A DNA stretch of 35,064 nucleotides from an uncultured Limimonas sp. (GCA_913055855.1 CAJXKW010000020.1:1-35064), one strand, 5' to 3'. Numbered from the stretch's first letter, positions 24,461-32,640 are shown. A program made the numbers and translations. The notes: a model not told the origin generated them from the sequence alone.

Positions 24461-25459
24461 TCATGGTCTTGGGCGCGTTGCGCCGCCGTGGACGTGGGAA
24501 CCCGCGGGCGTGCTGGCAAGCGCCCCGTTGCCCGGTACCCCGGCCGGCAGCGCCGCCCAGACGGTCTCGACGGCCAGCCCCGCCAGCGGATCGCCACGGC
24601 AAACGGCGACCCAGGCTCCGCGTGGGGCGATCTTGACCGGGTCCGAATCCGGCCCGAAAAGCGTCACGCTGGGGCAGCCCGCCGCTGCGAGGAGATGCAT
24701 CGGTCCCGTGTCGTTGCCCACGGCACACGCCGCCCGGCGGGCCAGCGCCGCCAGATCGGCGAAGCCGGTCCGGCCGGTGAGGTCGACGGTTTCCGGGCAC
24801 GCCTTTCGGATCCGCGCCGCCAGGTCGGCTTCCGCGGCGGTGCCCAGGACGACCGGTTGGACACCCGCGGCCCGCAGCCGCTGCGCCAGCTCGGCGTACT
24901 GGTCCACCGGCCAGCGCTTCTCCGGCCGGTGCGCGGCGCCGCCGGGAACGAGCAGGGCGAACGGCGGGGTAAGGCCGAAGCGCGTCGTGTCGGCGTCGAG
25001 GAACGACAGATCCGACTGGCGGACATCCCGGATGCCCGCCTTGGCGAGCTGTGCCGCCTCGCGGTCGGCGATGTGGCGGCGCTTGGTCATGCCCCTGATG
25101 CGGTGGCTCGCCCCGCGGACCGTGCCGCTCCACGCGGGCCGCCGCGGGCCTAGTGCGCGGAAGTACCATGCGGTGCGCTGCGAGCGTTGCAGGTCGTAGA
25201 CCATGTCGAAGCGCGCCCGGCGCAGCGCGCGCAGCAGCCGCCACCACGCGCCGACACGCCATACGGGCGCACGGGCGTCGCGCCACACCGCGTCGAACAG
25301 GCCGCTCGCCTCGGCCAGGCCGACGTAGGGCGCGGTCGTGAGCAGGATGATGGTGGCGTCCGGATGGTGGCGGCGGATCGCCTGAAACGCCGCCACGGCG
25401 ACGACCAGGTCGCCCAACGCCGAGTGCTTGATCACCAGGATGCGCGACGCCTCGGGCAC
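24461..25459 (-). CDS. Glycosyltransferase family 9 protein (heptosyltransferase-like)
   Basis: A 332-residue GT9 enzyme of the type that adds heptose or another sugar to lipopolysaccharide core at the inner membrane face. The start RILVIKHSALGDLVVAVAAF is typical, with the GD of the acceptor site. The donor-site region shows LVPGGAAHRPEKRWP and, near residue 245, AVGNDTGPMHLLAAAGCPSV. The GTG at 25459 has GAGGTGG just upstream. The last 25 residues (ending in GGATRPRP) are Gly/Pro/Thr-rich and beyond the usual fold. The sugar is not predictable. It is divergent from a GT4 glycosyltransferase, and the two may serve the same envelope polysaccharide. Confidence 0.9.
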   Translation of the reverse strand: MPEASRILVIKHSALGDLVVAVAAFQAIRRHHPDATIILLTTAPYVGLAEASGLFDAVWRDARAPVWRVGAWWRLLRALRRARFDMVYDLQRSQRTAWYFRALGPRRPAWSGTVRGASHRIRGMTKRRHIADREAAQLAKAGIRDVRQSDLSFLDADTTRFGLTPPFALLVPGGAAHRPEKRWPVDQYAELAQRLRAAGVQPVVLGTAAEADLAARIRKACPETVDLTGRTGFADLAALARRAACAVGNDTGPMHLLAAAGCPSVTLFGPDSDPVKIAPRGAWVAVCRGDPLAGLAVETVWAALPAGVPGNGALASTPAGSHVHGGATRPRP

Positions 25460-25627
25460 GATCCACCTCGGCTCGTGTGCGAAACCACGGGTGCTGTGCC
25501 TATCCGAGATGGCACGGGTGGGCCAACGCGGAACGCGAGGTAGCTATGGCTTCGATTTCGCGTATAGCCTAGGCTCGGACGCAATCTCCGATTGCTGTTG
25601 CATCACCAATACGAGCAGAACACGACC

Positions 25628-26677
25628 ATGCGTATCATGCTGTGCCTCGCCGGCGCGGCCCACGGCGGGGCGGAGACCTTCTTCGTCGATCTCAGTGCCG
25701 CGTTCGCCCGCGCCGGCGTGGAGATTTTCCCGGTGATCCGCCCCAACGCCGTGCGCCAAAGTGCGCTGCGTCGCCTGGGAGCGCCGGTCCGCACCGCGCC
25801 CTACGGCAAGTGGCTGGACGCCCGGACCGGCGCCATATTGCGCCGCGCGGTGCGCGAGGTCGAACCCGACGTGGTGCTGGCGTTCATGAACCGCGCCGCG
25901 GCCTGGATGCCCGGCGGCGACCACGTCAAGGCGGCGCGACTCGGCGGCTACTACGATCTCAAGTACTACCAGCGCTGCCGGCATCTGCTTTGTATCACCC
26001 CGGCGATCCGCCGCCACGCGCTCGCCGCCGGCTGGCCCGCCGGGCGGGCGCACGTCCTGCCCAATTTCGCCACCGTGGACCGGTATTTGCCCGAGGACCG
26101 CGGCAACCTGGACACGCCGCGCGACGCGCCGGTACTGCTGGTGCCCAGCCGGCTGCATCACAACAAGGGGCTGGACGTGCTGTTGCGGGCGCTGGTGCAG
26201 GTTCCGCGCGCGGTCTGCTGGCTCGCCGGGGACGGGCCCGCGCACGGCGCGCTGGTGCGCCTGGCGGCGGAGCTGGGCGTGTCCGACCGGGTCCGTTTCC
26301 TGGGCTGGCGGGCCGACAAGGGCGCGCTTTACCGCGCGGCGGACGTGGTGGTGTTTCCCTCGCGCTATGAGCCCTTCGGCACGGTCAGTCTGGAGGCGTG
26401 GGCCTACGAGCGCCCGCTGGTCACCACCGACGCCGACGGGCCCGCCGGGCTGGTGGCGCCGGAATCCGATGCCCTCATGGTTCCGCGCGAGGACCCGGAC
26501 GCGCTCGCGGCAGCGATCCGGCGCGTCCTCGACGAGCCGCGCCTGGCGACACGCTTGGTCGCCGCGGGCCGGATGCGCTATGACCGGGACTACACGGAAG
26601 CAGCCTGCGTGGCGCGCTACCTGGACCTGTTCGGCCGCCTGATCGGCCAGGCTGACGCGGCAAGGGAGATCGCATGA
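25628..26677 (+). CDS. Glycosyltransferase family 4 protein
   Basis: A 349-residue GT-B fold glycosyltransferase. The N-terminal domain opens with MRIMLCLAGAAHGGAETFFV, the nucleotide-sugar type start with the GGAE motif. The C-terminal domain has VPSRLHHNKGLDVLLRAL, FLGWRADKGALYRAADVVVF and the GT4 signature EPFGTVSLEAWAYERPLVTT, whose two Glu residues contact the donor sugar. It most likely builds lipopolysaccharide or an exopolysaccharide. ATG 25628 is used; the upstream site is weak and a TTG at 25592 would add 12 residues. It overlaps the dihydroorotase gene by ATGA, so the two share a transcript though their roles look unrelated. Confidence 0.9.
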   Translation: MRIMLCLAGAAHGGAETFFVDLSAAFARAGVEIFPVIRPNAVRQSALRRLGAPVRTAPYGKWLDARTGAILRRAVREVEPDVVLAFMNRAAAWMPGGDHVKAARLGGYYDLKYYQRCRHLLCITPAIRRHALAAGWPAGRAHVLPNFATVDRYLPEDRGNLDTPRDAPVLLVPSRLHHNKGLDVLLRALVQVPRAVCWLAGDGPAHGALVRLAAELGVSDRVRFLGWRADKGALYRAADVVVFPSRYEPFGTVSLEAWAYERPLVTTDADGPAGLVAPESDALMVPREDPDALAAAIRRVLDEPRLATRLVAAGRMRYDRDYTEAACVARYLDLFGRLIGQADAAREIA

Positions 26678-28020
26678 GCCAGCACTACGACCTCGTCGTC
26701 CGGGGCGGCCGGGTGGTCACGCCCGCGGGCCTGCGCGAGGCGGACGTCGCCATTGCCGAGGGCCGGATCGCCGAGCTGGGCACGATCGATCCGGGGCGAG
26801 CCGCCGAGGTGCTGGACGCCACGGGGCTGACCGTCCTGCCGGGCGTGATCGACAGCCAGGTGCATTTCCGCGAGCCCGGCGCGACGCACAAGGAGGATCT
26901 TGAGAGCGGCACCCGCGCAGCCGCGCTGGGCGGGGTGACCAGCGTCTTCGAGATGCCCAACACCAAGCCGCCCACCACCGGCGCCGAGGCCCTGCGCGAC
27001 AAGCTCGACCGGGCCGCGGGCCGGGCCTGGACGGATCATGCCTTCTTCGTCGGCGGCACCGCGGAGAACGCCGCCCAGGTGGCCGAACTGGAGCGCCTGC
27101 CGGGCTGCGCCGGGATCAAGGTGTTCATGGGCTCGTCCACGGGCAGCCTGCTGGTCGATGCGGACGAGCCGCTGGAGACCATTGCGCGGCATGCGCGCCG
27201 CCGCTTCGCCGTCCACGCCGAGGACGAGGCACGCCTGCGCGAACGCCGCGACCTGGTCGCCGGCGGGGCCGATGTCGCCCAGCATCCGGTCTGGCGCGAT
27301 CCCGAGGCGGCGCTGCGCGCCACCACGCGCATCACCGAGCTGTGCCGGCGCCATGGGGCGCGCGTGCAGGTGCTGCACATCTCCACCGCGGAGGAGATGG
27401 CCGTGCTCCAGGCGTGCAAGGACGTGGCGACCGTGGAGGTGACGCCGCAGCATCTCACCCTGACCGCCCCGCACTGCTACGCCGAATGGGGCACGCACGC
27501 GCAGATGAACCCGCCCATCCGCGACGCGGCACACCAGGCGGCGCTGTGGCGCGCGCTCGACCGGGGCGTCGTCGACGTTGTTGGCTCCGACCACGCGCCC
27601 CACGCGGCGTCGGAGAAGGACGGGACCTATCCCGATACGCCCTCGGGCATTCCGGGGGTGCAGACCCTGCTGCCGCTGATGCTGGACCATGTCGCACAGG
27701 GCCGGCTGAGCCTGGAACGCCTGGTCGACCTGGTCGCCGCCGGTCCGGCGCGCGTCTACAACGTGGCCTGCAAGGGCCGGATCGCCGCCGGCTTCGACGC
27801 CGACCTGACCCTGGTGGACCTGAACGCCGAGCGTGAGATCACGCGCGGCTGGCTGGCGTCCAAGGCGGATTTTTCCCCCTTCCTTGGCCGGCGTGTGCGC
27901 GGCTGGCCCGTGGCGACGGTGCTGCGCGGCCGGGTGATCGCGCGCGACGGCGAGGTTCAGGGGCAGCCGGCGGGCCGGCCGGTGCGCTTCCTGGAGACGC
28001 TGGGCGCGGGCGCGGCGTGA
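26674..28020 (+). CDS. pyrC: Dihydroorotase (class I-like) with Gln in the first metal-binding position
   Basis: A 448-residue amidohydrolase close to class I dihydroorotase, which closes carbamoyl-aspartate to dihydroorotate in pyrimidine synthesis. Visible residues: D60-S-Q62-V-H64-F-R66 with EPG following, Lys149 (GIKVFMGSS, the carboxylated lysine), His181, His235 and Asp306 (VGSDHAPH). The canonical D-x-H-x-H has become D-S-Q-V-H, so the first zinc-ligand His is replaced by Gln; I recall the same DSQ/DTQ form in other alphaproteobacterial sequences annotated as dihydroorotase. ATG 26674 overlaps the GT4 stop. The rest of the fold, including FRPG and NPPIRDAAHQ, is intact. Activity on a related cyclic amide cannot be excluded. 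Confidence 0.87.
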   Translation: MSQHYDLVVRGGRVVTPAGLREADVAIAEGRIAELGTIDPGRAAEVLDATGLTVLPGVIDSQVHFREPGATHKEDLESGTRAAALGGVTSVFEMPNTKPPTTGAEALRDKLDRAAGRAWTDHAFFVGGTAENAAQVAELERLPGCAGIKVFMGSSTGSLLVDADEPLETIARHARRRFAVHAEDEARLRERRDLVAGGADVAQHPVWRDPEAALRATTRITELCRRHGARVQVLHISTAEEMAVLQACKDVATVEVTPQHLTLTAPHCYAEWGTHAQMNPPIRDAAHQAALWRALDRGVVDVVGSDHAPHAASEKDGTYPDTPSGIPGVQTLLPLMLDHVAQGRLSLERLVDLVAAGPARVYNVACKGRIAAGFDADLTLVDLNAEREITRGWLASKADFSPFLGRRVRGWPVATVLRGRVIARDGEVQGQPAGRPVRFLETLGAGAA

Positions 28021-28077
28021 CGGTGGCAGGGCAAGGGGCGCTCGCAGCCGGGGCAGATCTTCACACAAACGATAAAA

Positions 28078-28128
28078 GTTGAATTGAACAAGGTTGAATT
28101 TGCAACCCTGGCGTGATGCACCTATAAT
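28078..28128 (+). promoter_or_regulatory. Strong sigma70-type promoter with flanking repeats, upstream of the solute-binding protein
   Basis: TTGCAA (28100-28105) and TATAAT (28123-28128) are spaced by exactly 17 bp, the best promoter match in the window. The -35 lies within a GGTTG/CAACC inverted repeat (28092-28107), and GTTGAATT occurs twice 15 bp apart (28078-28085, 28093-28100), suggesting a regulator site. The region is AT-rich compared with its surroundings. Confidence 0.8.
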
Positions 28129-28205
28129 CCCTGCGTCACAGGCGGCTGGTGGAAAGCACGGTCGCGCTGGGTGAGGGTGCGGATTTGTTGGGATTCCGGT
28201 GCATC

Positions 28206-28940
28206 ATGCGCGCGCTGTTCGCCGCCACGGTCGCGGGGCTGGCGGTGTGTGCCGCGGTTCTCCCGGCCCGGGCGCGCGAGGTGCATCTCACCACGCTGGT
28301 CTGGGAACCCTATTACGGCCCCGAACTGCACAACGACGGTTTCTGCGGCGCGATCGCGAAGGCCGCGTTCAAGCGCGCAGGGCATTCGGTCACAATCACC
28401 TATCTGCCCTGGGCGCGGGCGCTGCGTGACGCTGCGGCCGGCCGTTTCGACGGCGTGCTGGGCGGCTATTACACGGATGCGCGCAACGAGGACTTTTATT
28501 TCAGCAAACCCATCGCGCAGGCGCGGGGGGCGCTGATCGCAAGGCCCGAGATTGCCATCGACCATTACGATTCGATGCGCGACCTGGCGGACTACAAGAT
28601 CGCGGTGGGCAACGATTTCGCCCACAGCAAGGCGTTCGACGCGGCGGCCTACCTCACCAAGCTGGAGGTGAACCGCGTGAGCCAGATGGTTCACATGCTG
28701 TTCAAGCGCCGGGTGGACATGGTCGCGATGAGTGTGGCGGTATTCCGGCATCAGGCGAAGGAGTTGGGCTACACCGACGTCAACCGGATGAAGCTCGTTG
28801 ATCCGCCGCTGTTCCGAAACGGCCTTTTCGTTCTGTTCTCCCGGGCCATCGACGGGGGCAAGGCGTTGCGTGACGATTTCAACGCCGGCCTTGCCGCCAT
28901 CAAGGCCGACGGCACCTACCGGAAGATCCGCCGCCGCTAG
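28206..28940 (+). CDS. Periplasmic solute-binding protein, family 3 type (solitary)
   Basis: A 244-residue secreted protein. A signal peptide (about residues 1-23, ending LPARA) precedes a mature part that reads as a family 3 extracellular solute-binding fold: TTLVWEPYYGPELHNDGF, ITYLPWARALRDAAAGRFDG, VLGGYYTDARNEDFYFSKP and a C-terminal LREDF-like helix ending GTYRKIRRR. The ligand is not predictable; the family mostly binds amino acids or small polar solutes. No permease or ATPase gene is adjacent, so it may feed a distant transporter or a sensor. ATG 28206 gives a clean signal peptide; a GTG at 28149 is possible but lacks one. It follows the strong promoter at 28100-28128. Confidence 0.86.
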   Translation: MRALFAATVAGLAVCAAVLPARAREVHLTTLVWEPYYGPELHNDGFCGAIAKAAFKRAGHSVTITYLPWARALRDAAAGRFDGVLGGYYTDARNEDFYFSKPIAQARGALIARPEIAIDHYDSMRDLADYKIAVGNDFAHSKAFDAAAYLTKLEVNRVSQMVHMLFKRRVDMVAMSVAVFRHQAKELGYTDVNRMKLVDPPLFRNGLFVLFSRAIDGGKALRDDFNAGLAAIKADGTYRKIRRR

Positions 28941-29080
28941 GGTCAGCCGGGAAGTTGAGCCCCCGCGCTGCCCGCGGTATGGGCTTTCAGGCGGGGCGTG
29001 GGGGATATCGGCGGTACGCCGCACGGGCGCCCCCTGATACAATCGGGCGAAGGCGCGGGAAAGACGGAGAAGGCCCCACC

Positions 29081-29413
29081 ATGATCATGCCGCTGGCCCC
29101 TGCCGCGCAGCGGGCATTCCCGCGGGTTCATGCCGTCATTGGACTGGCGATGGCCGGGATTGTCGCGGGATGCAGCGCGTCGAACACGCCGGGGGAGAGT
29201 TCGCCCGACTTGATCAGCTTCCTGGGGCTCGACGCGAAGCCCGGGACGGCGGCGGGTGACAGTTCGACACCCCTCAAGGCCCGGGTCCGCGGGCCGGGCG
29301 ATCTGCAGCCCAGGTATTGCTACCAGACCCTCGCCACAGTGGACTGCTACCGAAGTCTGCAAGCGGGGCGCAAGCGTCAACGGGTCGGGTCGTTCCATGA
29401 CGCCATCGATTAG
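29081..29413 (+). CDS. Small lipoprotein of unknown function
   Basis: A 110-residue protein with a lipoprotein signal: a hydrophobic stretch VIGLAMAGIVAGC carries a lipobox-like VAGC, with Cys31 the probable lipidated residue. The mature part is short, with SPDLISFLGLDAKPG and a C-terminal PRYCYQTLATVDCYRSLQAG. The CY...DCY pair looks like a conserved motif, and two cysteines could form a disulfide. I recognise no named family with certainty. ATG 29081 has GGAGAAGG 7 nt upstream. A TACAAT at 29038-29043 is a possible -10 without a good -35. The gene overlaps the start of the Sel1-repeat gene by 17 bp, so the two are probably co-expressed at the envelope. Confidence 0.75.
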   Translation: MIMPLAPAAQRAFPRVHAVIGLAMAGIVAGCSASNTPGESSPDLISFLGLDAKPGTAAGDSSTPLKARVRGPGDLQPRYCYQTLATVDCYRSLQAGRKRQRVGSFHDAID

Positions 29414-30089
29414 GTGCGCTGTTGCGGCAGGACTCCTGCTGGCCGGTCTGAGCGCCGCCGGTCCCGGGATGGCGCGCGACCCGCTGTGGCGTGAGCTGCC
29501 CTGGGATTTGCGCATGGGGCCGAGTTGGTTCCGCGAGCGCGCGGAAGAACGCGGCTCGGTCACGGCCATGTATCGCCTGGGGCTGCTCCATGAGCGCGGC
29601 GTCTCGGTCGAGCGGGCGCCGGCGAAGGCCCGCGACTGGTACCGGCGCGCGGCCGAAAAGGGGCATGCGCGCGCGCAGTTCCGGCTGGCCCGTCTGCATC
29701 AGGTGGGTGCGGGCGGACCGGTCGATTTGCGGGCCGCGGCGCGCTGGTACGACCGGGCCGCCGGAGCGGGTATCGGCCGCGCCGCGTACAACCTGGGGGT
29801 GCTCACCCTGCGGGGTGTGCGCGGCGAGCCCGATCCGGCGCGCGCGGCCGACCTGTTTCGCCAGGCCGCGGATGCGGGCATCGCCGCGGCCTGGATGAGC
29901 CTCGGTGTTCTCCACAGGACCGGACGCGGTGTCGCGAAGGATCCCGTGAAGGCCGCCGCCATGCTGATGCGCGCTGCGGACGCGGGCATCCCCGGCGCGG
30001 CCGAGGCGCGCGACACCGTCCTTGCCGGACTCGATCCGGCGCAGCGCCGCACGGCCCACCGCCGTGCGCAGCACACCGATGCGCCTTGA
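29397..30089 (+). CDS. Sel1-repeat (SLR) secreted protein
   Basis: A 230-residue protein with a signal peptide (about residues 1-27, ending GPGMARD) and four tandem Sel1-like repeats of about 36 residues: AMYRLGLLHERGVSVERAPA, AQFRLARLHQVGAGGPVD, AAYNLGVLTLRGVRGEPD and AAWMSLGVLHRTGRGVAKDP, each followed by a KA..WYRRAA-type helix. SLR proteins are helical scaffolds for protein-protein contacts, often periplasmic. The partner is unknown; the overlapping lipoprotein gene is an obvious candidate. The ATG at 29397 lies inside the lipoprotein gene, so translation is probably coupled. The Arg-rich end (RRTAHRRAQH) is unlikely to be part of the repeats. Confidence 0.86.
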   Translation: MTPSIRCAVAAGLLLAGLSAAGPGMARDPLWRELPWDLRMGPSWFRERAEERGSVTAMYRLGLLHERGVSVERAPAKARDWYRRAAEKGHARAQFRLARLHQVGAGGPVDLRAAARWYDRAAGAGIGRAAYNLGVLTLRGVRGEPDPARAADLFRQAADAGIAAAWMSLGVLHRTGRGVAKDPVKAAAMLMRAADAGIPGAAEARDTVLAGLDPAQRRTAHRRAQHTDAP

Positions 30090-30093
30090 TGGC

Positions 30094-30149
30094 TGCATCC
30101 ACAGGGTTTTTCCCCAGCGCTCCCCGGCGCGTCCCCAGAGTTTTCCACA
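30094..30149. promoter_or_regulatory. DnaA-box-like sites between convergent genes
   Basis: TTTTCCACA (30141-30149) matches the DnaA-box consensus TTWTNCACA fully. GCATCCACA (30094-30102) matches in seven of nine positions. They lie 39 bp apart in a 90-bp gap between the convergent Sel1 and pabB genes. Two short CCCCAG stretches lie between them. No AT-rich unwinding region is nearby, so an origin is unlikely. Confidence 0.4.
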
Positions 30150-30179
30150 AGCGTCCGGCGTCGCAGGGGGCAGTTGCGC

Positions 30180-31568
30180 CTATGCCGGGCCGTTGCGTTG
30201 GGGCACCTCGGCCGGGGGCGCCAGGAAGGCCGCGGCCTTGGTCTGGGTCTCGGCCCACTCGGCATCCGGGTCGGAATCGGCGACGATCCCGCCGCCCACA
30301 CCGTAGCGCACGCATTCCGCATCGAGTGCCATTGTGCGGATGAGGATGCTGGAATCCATGCCGCCGTCGAAGCCGATCCACGCCATGGCGCCGCAATAGG
30401 GGCCGCGCCGGCGCCGCTCCAGGCTGTGGATGATTTCCATGGCGCGGATCTTGGGCGCGCCCGTGATGGAGCCGCCCGGGAATGCGCCGGCGAGGAGGTC
30501 GACGGCATCCGCGCCGGGTGCCAGGCGGCCCGTGACCGCGGAAACCAGGTGGTGGACCGCGCCAAAGCTCTCCAGGCCGCAGAGCTGGGGCACGCGCACG
30601 CTGCCCACGGCGCAGGCGCGCGCCAGGTCGTTGCGCAGCAGATCCACGATCATCAGGTTCTCCGCACGGTCCTTGGGCGATTGGGACAGCTCGCGGGCGA
30701 GGGCCGCGTCTTCGGCGCCGGTGCGTCCGCGCGGGCGGGTCCCCTTGATGGGGCGGGTCTCGACCGTGCCGTCCGATTCGACGCGCAGGAAACGCTCGGG
30801 CGAGAAGGAGCACACCGCCTGCGTCGGCGACAGGGCGAAGTAGGCGGAAAACGGCGCCCGGGTGCGTGCCCGCATCTCGGCATAGAGCGAGAGCGCATCC
30901 AGCTCCGGCGGGCGCGGCGCGGCGATCTCGCGCGAAAGGTTGACCTGGAAGACATCGCCCGCGTGGATATGGTCGATCGCCGCGGCGACCCGGTCGAGAT
31001 ACGCCGCGCGCCCGGTGTCGCTCGCCCAGGCGAGCTGGCGGATGCGCACCGGTGCGGGCGTGTCTGCGTGCGGCGTCAGCTTCGCCCGGATGGCGTCCAG
31101 CCGCGCCTCGGCCCGGCGCCGGCGTCCGCGCGCATTGGTTTCGGGATAGCCACTGGCGATCAGCCACGCGCGTTCGGCCGCGTGGTCGAGGGCGAGCACC
31201 ACGTCGTAGACGCCCAATGCCATGTCAGGGTGCGGCGCCCCGGTGGACGCTGGCGGCGGCAGGCGCTCCAGGTGCGTGCCCAGCTCGTAGCCCAGCAGGC
31301 CGGCGGCGCCGCCCTGGAACGGCGGTAGCGCCGGATCCCGGGCCATGGGATAGGCGCAGAGACGGTGCTGAAGCTCGGTCAGCGGCGTCCCGCCGCCGGC
31401 TGTGGTGTGCCAGGCGACCGGGTCCAGGCAGAGGTAGCTGTAGCGCCCGCGCGGGCCGGCATCCCCGGCGCTGTCGAACAGCAGCGTGCCCGGCTCGTCC
31501 GCCACGCACGCCAGATAGTGAACGGGCGGGAGATACGGCATGGGCTGGACGACGGGATCACAGGGCAT
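30180..31568 (-). CDS. pabB: Aminodeoxychorismate synthase component I, PabB
   Basis: A 462-residue chorismate-utilising enzyme that with PabA makes 4-amino-4-deoxychorismate for folate synthesis. The distinguishing motif PIKGTRPRG, with Lys275, marks PabB rather than anthranilate synthase (which has PIAGT). The chorismate-binding domain also shows FQVNLSREI, FSPERFLRV, DLLRNDLARAC, AFPGGSITGAPKIRAMEII and GGGIVADSDPDAE, all intact. The N-terminal half (with GLLGYELG) is the usual TrpE/PabB support domain. ATG 31568 has AAGGGA 10 nt upstream. No pabA or pabC gene is near, so the glutaminase is encoded elsewhere. It converges with the Sel1 gene. Confidence 0.95.
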   Translation of the reverse strand: MPCDPVVQPMPYLPPVHYLACVADEPGTLLFDSAGDAGPRGRYSYLCLDPVAWHTTAGGGTPLTELQHRLCAYPMARDPALPPFQGGAAGLLGYELGTHLERLPPPASTGAPHPDMALGVYDVVLALDHAAERAWLIASGYPETNARGRRRRAEARLDAIRAKLTPHADTPAPVRIRQLAWASDTGRAAYLDRVAAAIDHIHAGDVFQVNLSREIAAPRPPELDALSLYAEMRARTRAPFSAYFALSPTQAVCSFSPERFLRVESDGTVETRPIKGTRPRGRTGAEDAALARELSQSPKDRAENLMIVDLLRNDLARACAVGSVRVPQLCGLESFGAVHHLVSAVTGRLAPGADAVDLLAGAFPGGSITGAPKIRAMEIIHSLERRRRGPYCGAMAWIGFDGGMDSSILIRTMALDAECVRYGVGGGIVADSDPDAEWAETQTKAAAFLAPPAEVPQRNGPA

Positions 31569-31706
31569 GGCGGCAGCGTCCCTTCCGGACCCGGAGGTGC
31601 GCGGAGCCATGCGCCGTTGCGGCGCGATGACCTCCGGCGGGGTGTGCCGTTTTCGCACACCCAGCGCAAGGTCGGGTGGGAGCGGTCGCGGGATCCGCAT
31701 GAAACA

Positions 31707-31738
31707 ACCGCCGCGCCCGGGTTCCCGGGCGCGGCGGT
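31707..31738 (-). terminator. Intrinsic terminator of the YHS-domain gene
   Basis: A perfect 15-bp GC-rich stem (31707-31721 with 31724-31738) with a 2-nt loop is followed on the minus strand by TTGTTTC. It lies 37 bp after the YHS-gene stop and 139 bp before the pabB start. Confidence 0.8.
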
Positions 31739-31775
31739 CTGGACCAACGCAGCCGTGATCTTTGGCTAGGACGGT

Positions 31776-32303
31776 TTACTGCGCGACTTTACCGCGCTTG
31801 TCGAATTCGCGGATTGCCGCCGGCGCATTCTCCTCGGCCTTGGCGATAAAGGCCTCGGGCTCTCCCGTGAACTTTTCGTGTGCGGCGGCGCTTGCGCAGA
31901 GATAGAGCTGGCCGTTGCGCACCGCGAAGTGCTCCGGGTTGCCCTTCTGAGTCTTACCCTCGCCCATGTTCACCGGGCAGAAGCCGCCGAAACGGGGCAG
32001 GTACTTGCGCGGATTGGCCAGGAACGAGTCCTGGTGGGCTTTGCTGGCGAAGTAATAGACGGTGTCCCCGTACTTCACCGCATGCTGTTCACTGCCTTGA
32101 ACAGCGTCCTTGTCCTTAAAGTATGCGACAAGATCGTAGCCGCCGATCGCCACGTTGTTCTGGGTTTTGTTGACCGGGTAGTTGATCACTTTCTGGCCGG
32201 CTTCCGTTTGGGCGCTCGTGGGGGAGATGCTCACCGCGAGAATCCCGCCCATCGCGACTGCAGCCGCAACCGCAACAAAGGCCAAACGTTTTCTGTGTGT
32301 CAT
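31776..32303 (-). CDS. YHS-domain periplasmic protein
   Basis: A 175-residue secreted protein. A signal peptide (about residues 1-31, ending PTSAQ) is followed by a YHS domain: VAIGGYDLVAYFKDKDAVQG, then VYYFASKAHQDSFLANPRKY and LPRFGGFCPVNMG. YHS domains are usually metal-binding, with the conserved FGGFC cysteine; the physiological metal is not known. The remainder is helical and charged (AFIAKAEENAPAAIREFDKR). ATG 32303 has a strong TAGGAGGA upstream. The gene has its own candidate promoter, with an inverted repeat across the -10, and a clear terminator, so it is a single-gene transcription unit. It is divergent from the porin across 472 bp. Confidence 0.88.
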   Translation of the reverse strand: MTHRKRLAFVAVAAAVAMGGILAVSISPTSAQTEAGQKVINYPVNKTQNNVAIGGYDLVAYFKDKDAVQGSEQHAVKYGDTVYYFASKAHQDSFLANPRKYLPRFGGFCPVNMGEGKTQKGNPEHFAVRNGQLYLCASAAAHEKFTGEPEAFIAKAEENAPAAIREFDKRGKVAQ

Positions 32304-32340
32304 TCCGACATCCTCCTAAATCGCTAGGTTTCCTTCCGCG

Positions 32341-32369
32341 AAAATACGCGGGGAATTGCATTCGACCAA
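32341..32369 (-). promoter_or_regulatory. Candidate promoter for the YHS gene
   Basis: On the minus strand TTGGTC (32369-32364) and TATTTT (32346-32341) are spaced 17 bp, about 38 bp before the ATG. The -10 is the loop of a perfect CCGCG/CGCGG inverted repeat (32336-32351), a possible operator. Confidence 0.5.
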
Positions 32370-32618
32370 GCCATACATCTTTCACGTCATGTCACGTTTG
32401 GTTGAGCGAAAGCTTGAGGACAGGCGCGGTAGCCCATTCGCGTTGGCGACCACGGTCGGCGGTGGCGGCGGCAAACCCTTTGTCACCCGCCCGTAAAGGC
32501 CGTAACGGCAAACTGGAACAAATCGTACTCGCTCGATCGGTGGCGTCCAGCCGTTTCATGCGCCGACGTTTGAAAAAAGTCATTTTTGTTACAGCTGGTT
32601 GTTCGGCTATTCCATTTG

Positions 32619-32640
32619 CACGTTGCATAAAAGCAACGTG
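32619..32640. repeat. Perfect 8-bp inverted repeat (CACGTTGC / GCAACGTG) upstream of the porin
   Basis: Arms 32619-32626 and 32633-32640 flank an ATAAAA loop, 136 bp before the porin ATG. It has no T-tract, so an operator or mRNA-leader hairpin is more likely than a terminator. Confidence 0.55.

Noticed and set aside
30094..30149. Replication origin
   Set aside because: Only one full DnaA box, no AT-rich unwinding element and none of the usual origin-flanking genes; treated only as a DnaA-box pair.
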